From NCBI RefSeq assembly GCF_043555935.1, contig NZ_JBIGIB010000001.1, positions 310,001 through 374,000 of the forward strand: DNA of 64,000 bases, in the 5' to 3' direction. Below the pieces are notes generated by a model. The model did not search any database, was not told where the DNA came from, and was given only the letters and a program-made list of their open reading frames with translations. Within the stretch, counting starts at the first letter, position 1, and the number at the start of each line of letters is the position of its first letter. The translations under genes and the position numbers were made by a program. Origin of the DNA: Pelomonas baiyunensis. GTDB lineage: Bacteria > Pseudomonadota > Gammaproteobacteria > Burkholderiales > Burkholderiaceae_C. This document shows, one piece after another, positions 63,773 to 64,000 of the stretch.

Positions 63773-64000
63773 AGCGTCAACCTCCTTGGGGACAGACTAC
63801 TTCAGAACGGGCATGCCGCTCAAGCGTGCTGACGTGACAGTGCGGCGTCGTTGAGAGCGCTTGGGAAGTTGGTGATTACCCTGAGGCCCTGGCAGTTTTA
63901 GGCACATCACCCTAGGATTTCGTCGGACTGGGCTGGCGCTGTCGCGGGAGCGACCTGCAAAATAGAACGATCGTTCGTTTTATTTCTGCCCTTGCCGTGA
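63773..64000. other. Upstream gap at the right end of the window
   Basis: No complete gene is seen in these 228 bases. They should hold the promoter of the HNH gene (minus strand) and that of a gene beginning at or beyond the right edge. The sequence ends in GTGA, which could be a start codon at 63997. CCCTAGG at 63910-63916 resembles one arm of the palindrome at 42572. Confidence 0.5.
63965..63976. promoter_or_regulatory. 12-base palindrome GAACGATCGTTC, likely TetR/AcrR-type operator
   Basis: The perfect palindrome lies within an AT-rich stretch (A and T runs on both sides) about 20 bases before a possible start codon at the window edge. TetR/AcrR-family operators often look like this (central CGATCG flanked by AAC/GTT). 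The regulated gene is outside the window. Confidence 0.5.

Overview
The window is high-GC DNA (about two thirds G+C) with dense coding, many 1-8 base gene overlaps and frequent GTG starts. The complete mra/dcw cluster order, the dusB-fis-purH and ruvC genes, a PEP-CTERM protein, a PhaF-type phasin and Coq7/UbiG/UbiH-type ubiquinone genes point to a betaproteobacterium of the order Burkholderiales, probably near the Rubrivivax/Leptothrix/Ideonella/Aquabacterium group. That placement is inferred from gene content only; there is no rRNA or tRNA gene in the window to confirm it.

Layout. 1-6361: the end of a Bcr/CflA-type drug exporter, a periplasmic alpha-carbonic anhydrase and, on the minus strand, a chemoreceptor, a chalcone-isomerase-fold periplasmic protein and a hybrid histidine kinase. 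6362-24204: a 416-base regulatory gap and then the uninterrupted division and cell-wall operon mraZ-rsmH-ftsL-ftsI-murE-murF-mraY-murD-ftsW-murG-murC-ddl-ftsQ-ftsA-ftsZ, closed by a strong terminator. 24211-26539: an alpha/beta hydrolase and an SDR dehydrogenase divergent from a TetR regulator, with a perfect 14-base inverted repeat between them. 26661-29908: an orphan membrane histidine kinase, lpxC and a small membrane protein. 29922-35055: M32 carboxypeptidase, a YqaA-type membrane protein, dusB, fis and purH, with a 161-base inverted-repeat element between fis and purH. 35400-41680: an aldehyde dehydrogenase/GMC oxidoreductase pair, a GFA protein, a TPR protein and a two-gene phospholipid module. 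41709-42400: ruvC, preceded by a duplicated ruvC start. 42701-45867: a PEP-CTERM protein and a large PHP-domain lipoprotein. 45981-50972: an SSS symporter and a heterodimeric ABC exporter. 50947-53917: a ubiquinone cluster. 53918-60791: patatin and phasin genes divergent from a two-domain fatty acyl reductase, followed by GNAT, enoyl-reductase-like and nitrilase-like genes. 60796-64000: small surface proteins, including a Glu-Lys tripeptide-repeat protein behind a sigma-54-like promoter, and an HNH endonuclease.

How the genes work together. The dcw block makes lipid II (MurC-F, Ddl, MraY, MurG) and builds the divisome (FtsL, I, W, Q, A, Z) from one promoter overlapped by a likely MraZ operator. 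LpxC supplies lipid A. The 53.9-60.0 kb block looks like intracellular lipid or polyester storage: a granule protein, a lipase-like hydrolase, and an enzyme reducing acyl-CoA to fatty alcohol. The alcohol/aldehyde dehydrogenase pair at 35.4-38.5 kb could run the reverse oxidation.

The most unusual points are: the (x-Glu-Lys)n secreted protein coupled to a barrel-like protein behind paired palindromes and a -24/-12 promoter; a roughly 80-residue Ala/Asp/Pro insertion in MurD; two micro-duplications of gene ends (ftsW tail, ruvC head); the inverted-repeat element between fis and purH; and a repeated promoter layout in which the start codon lies exactly 7 bases after the -10 box, which suggests leaderless mRNAs.
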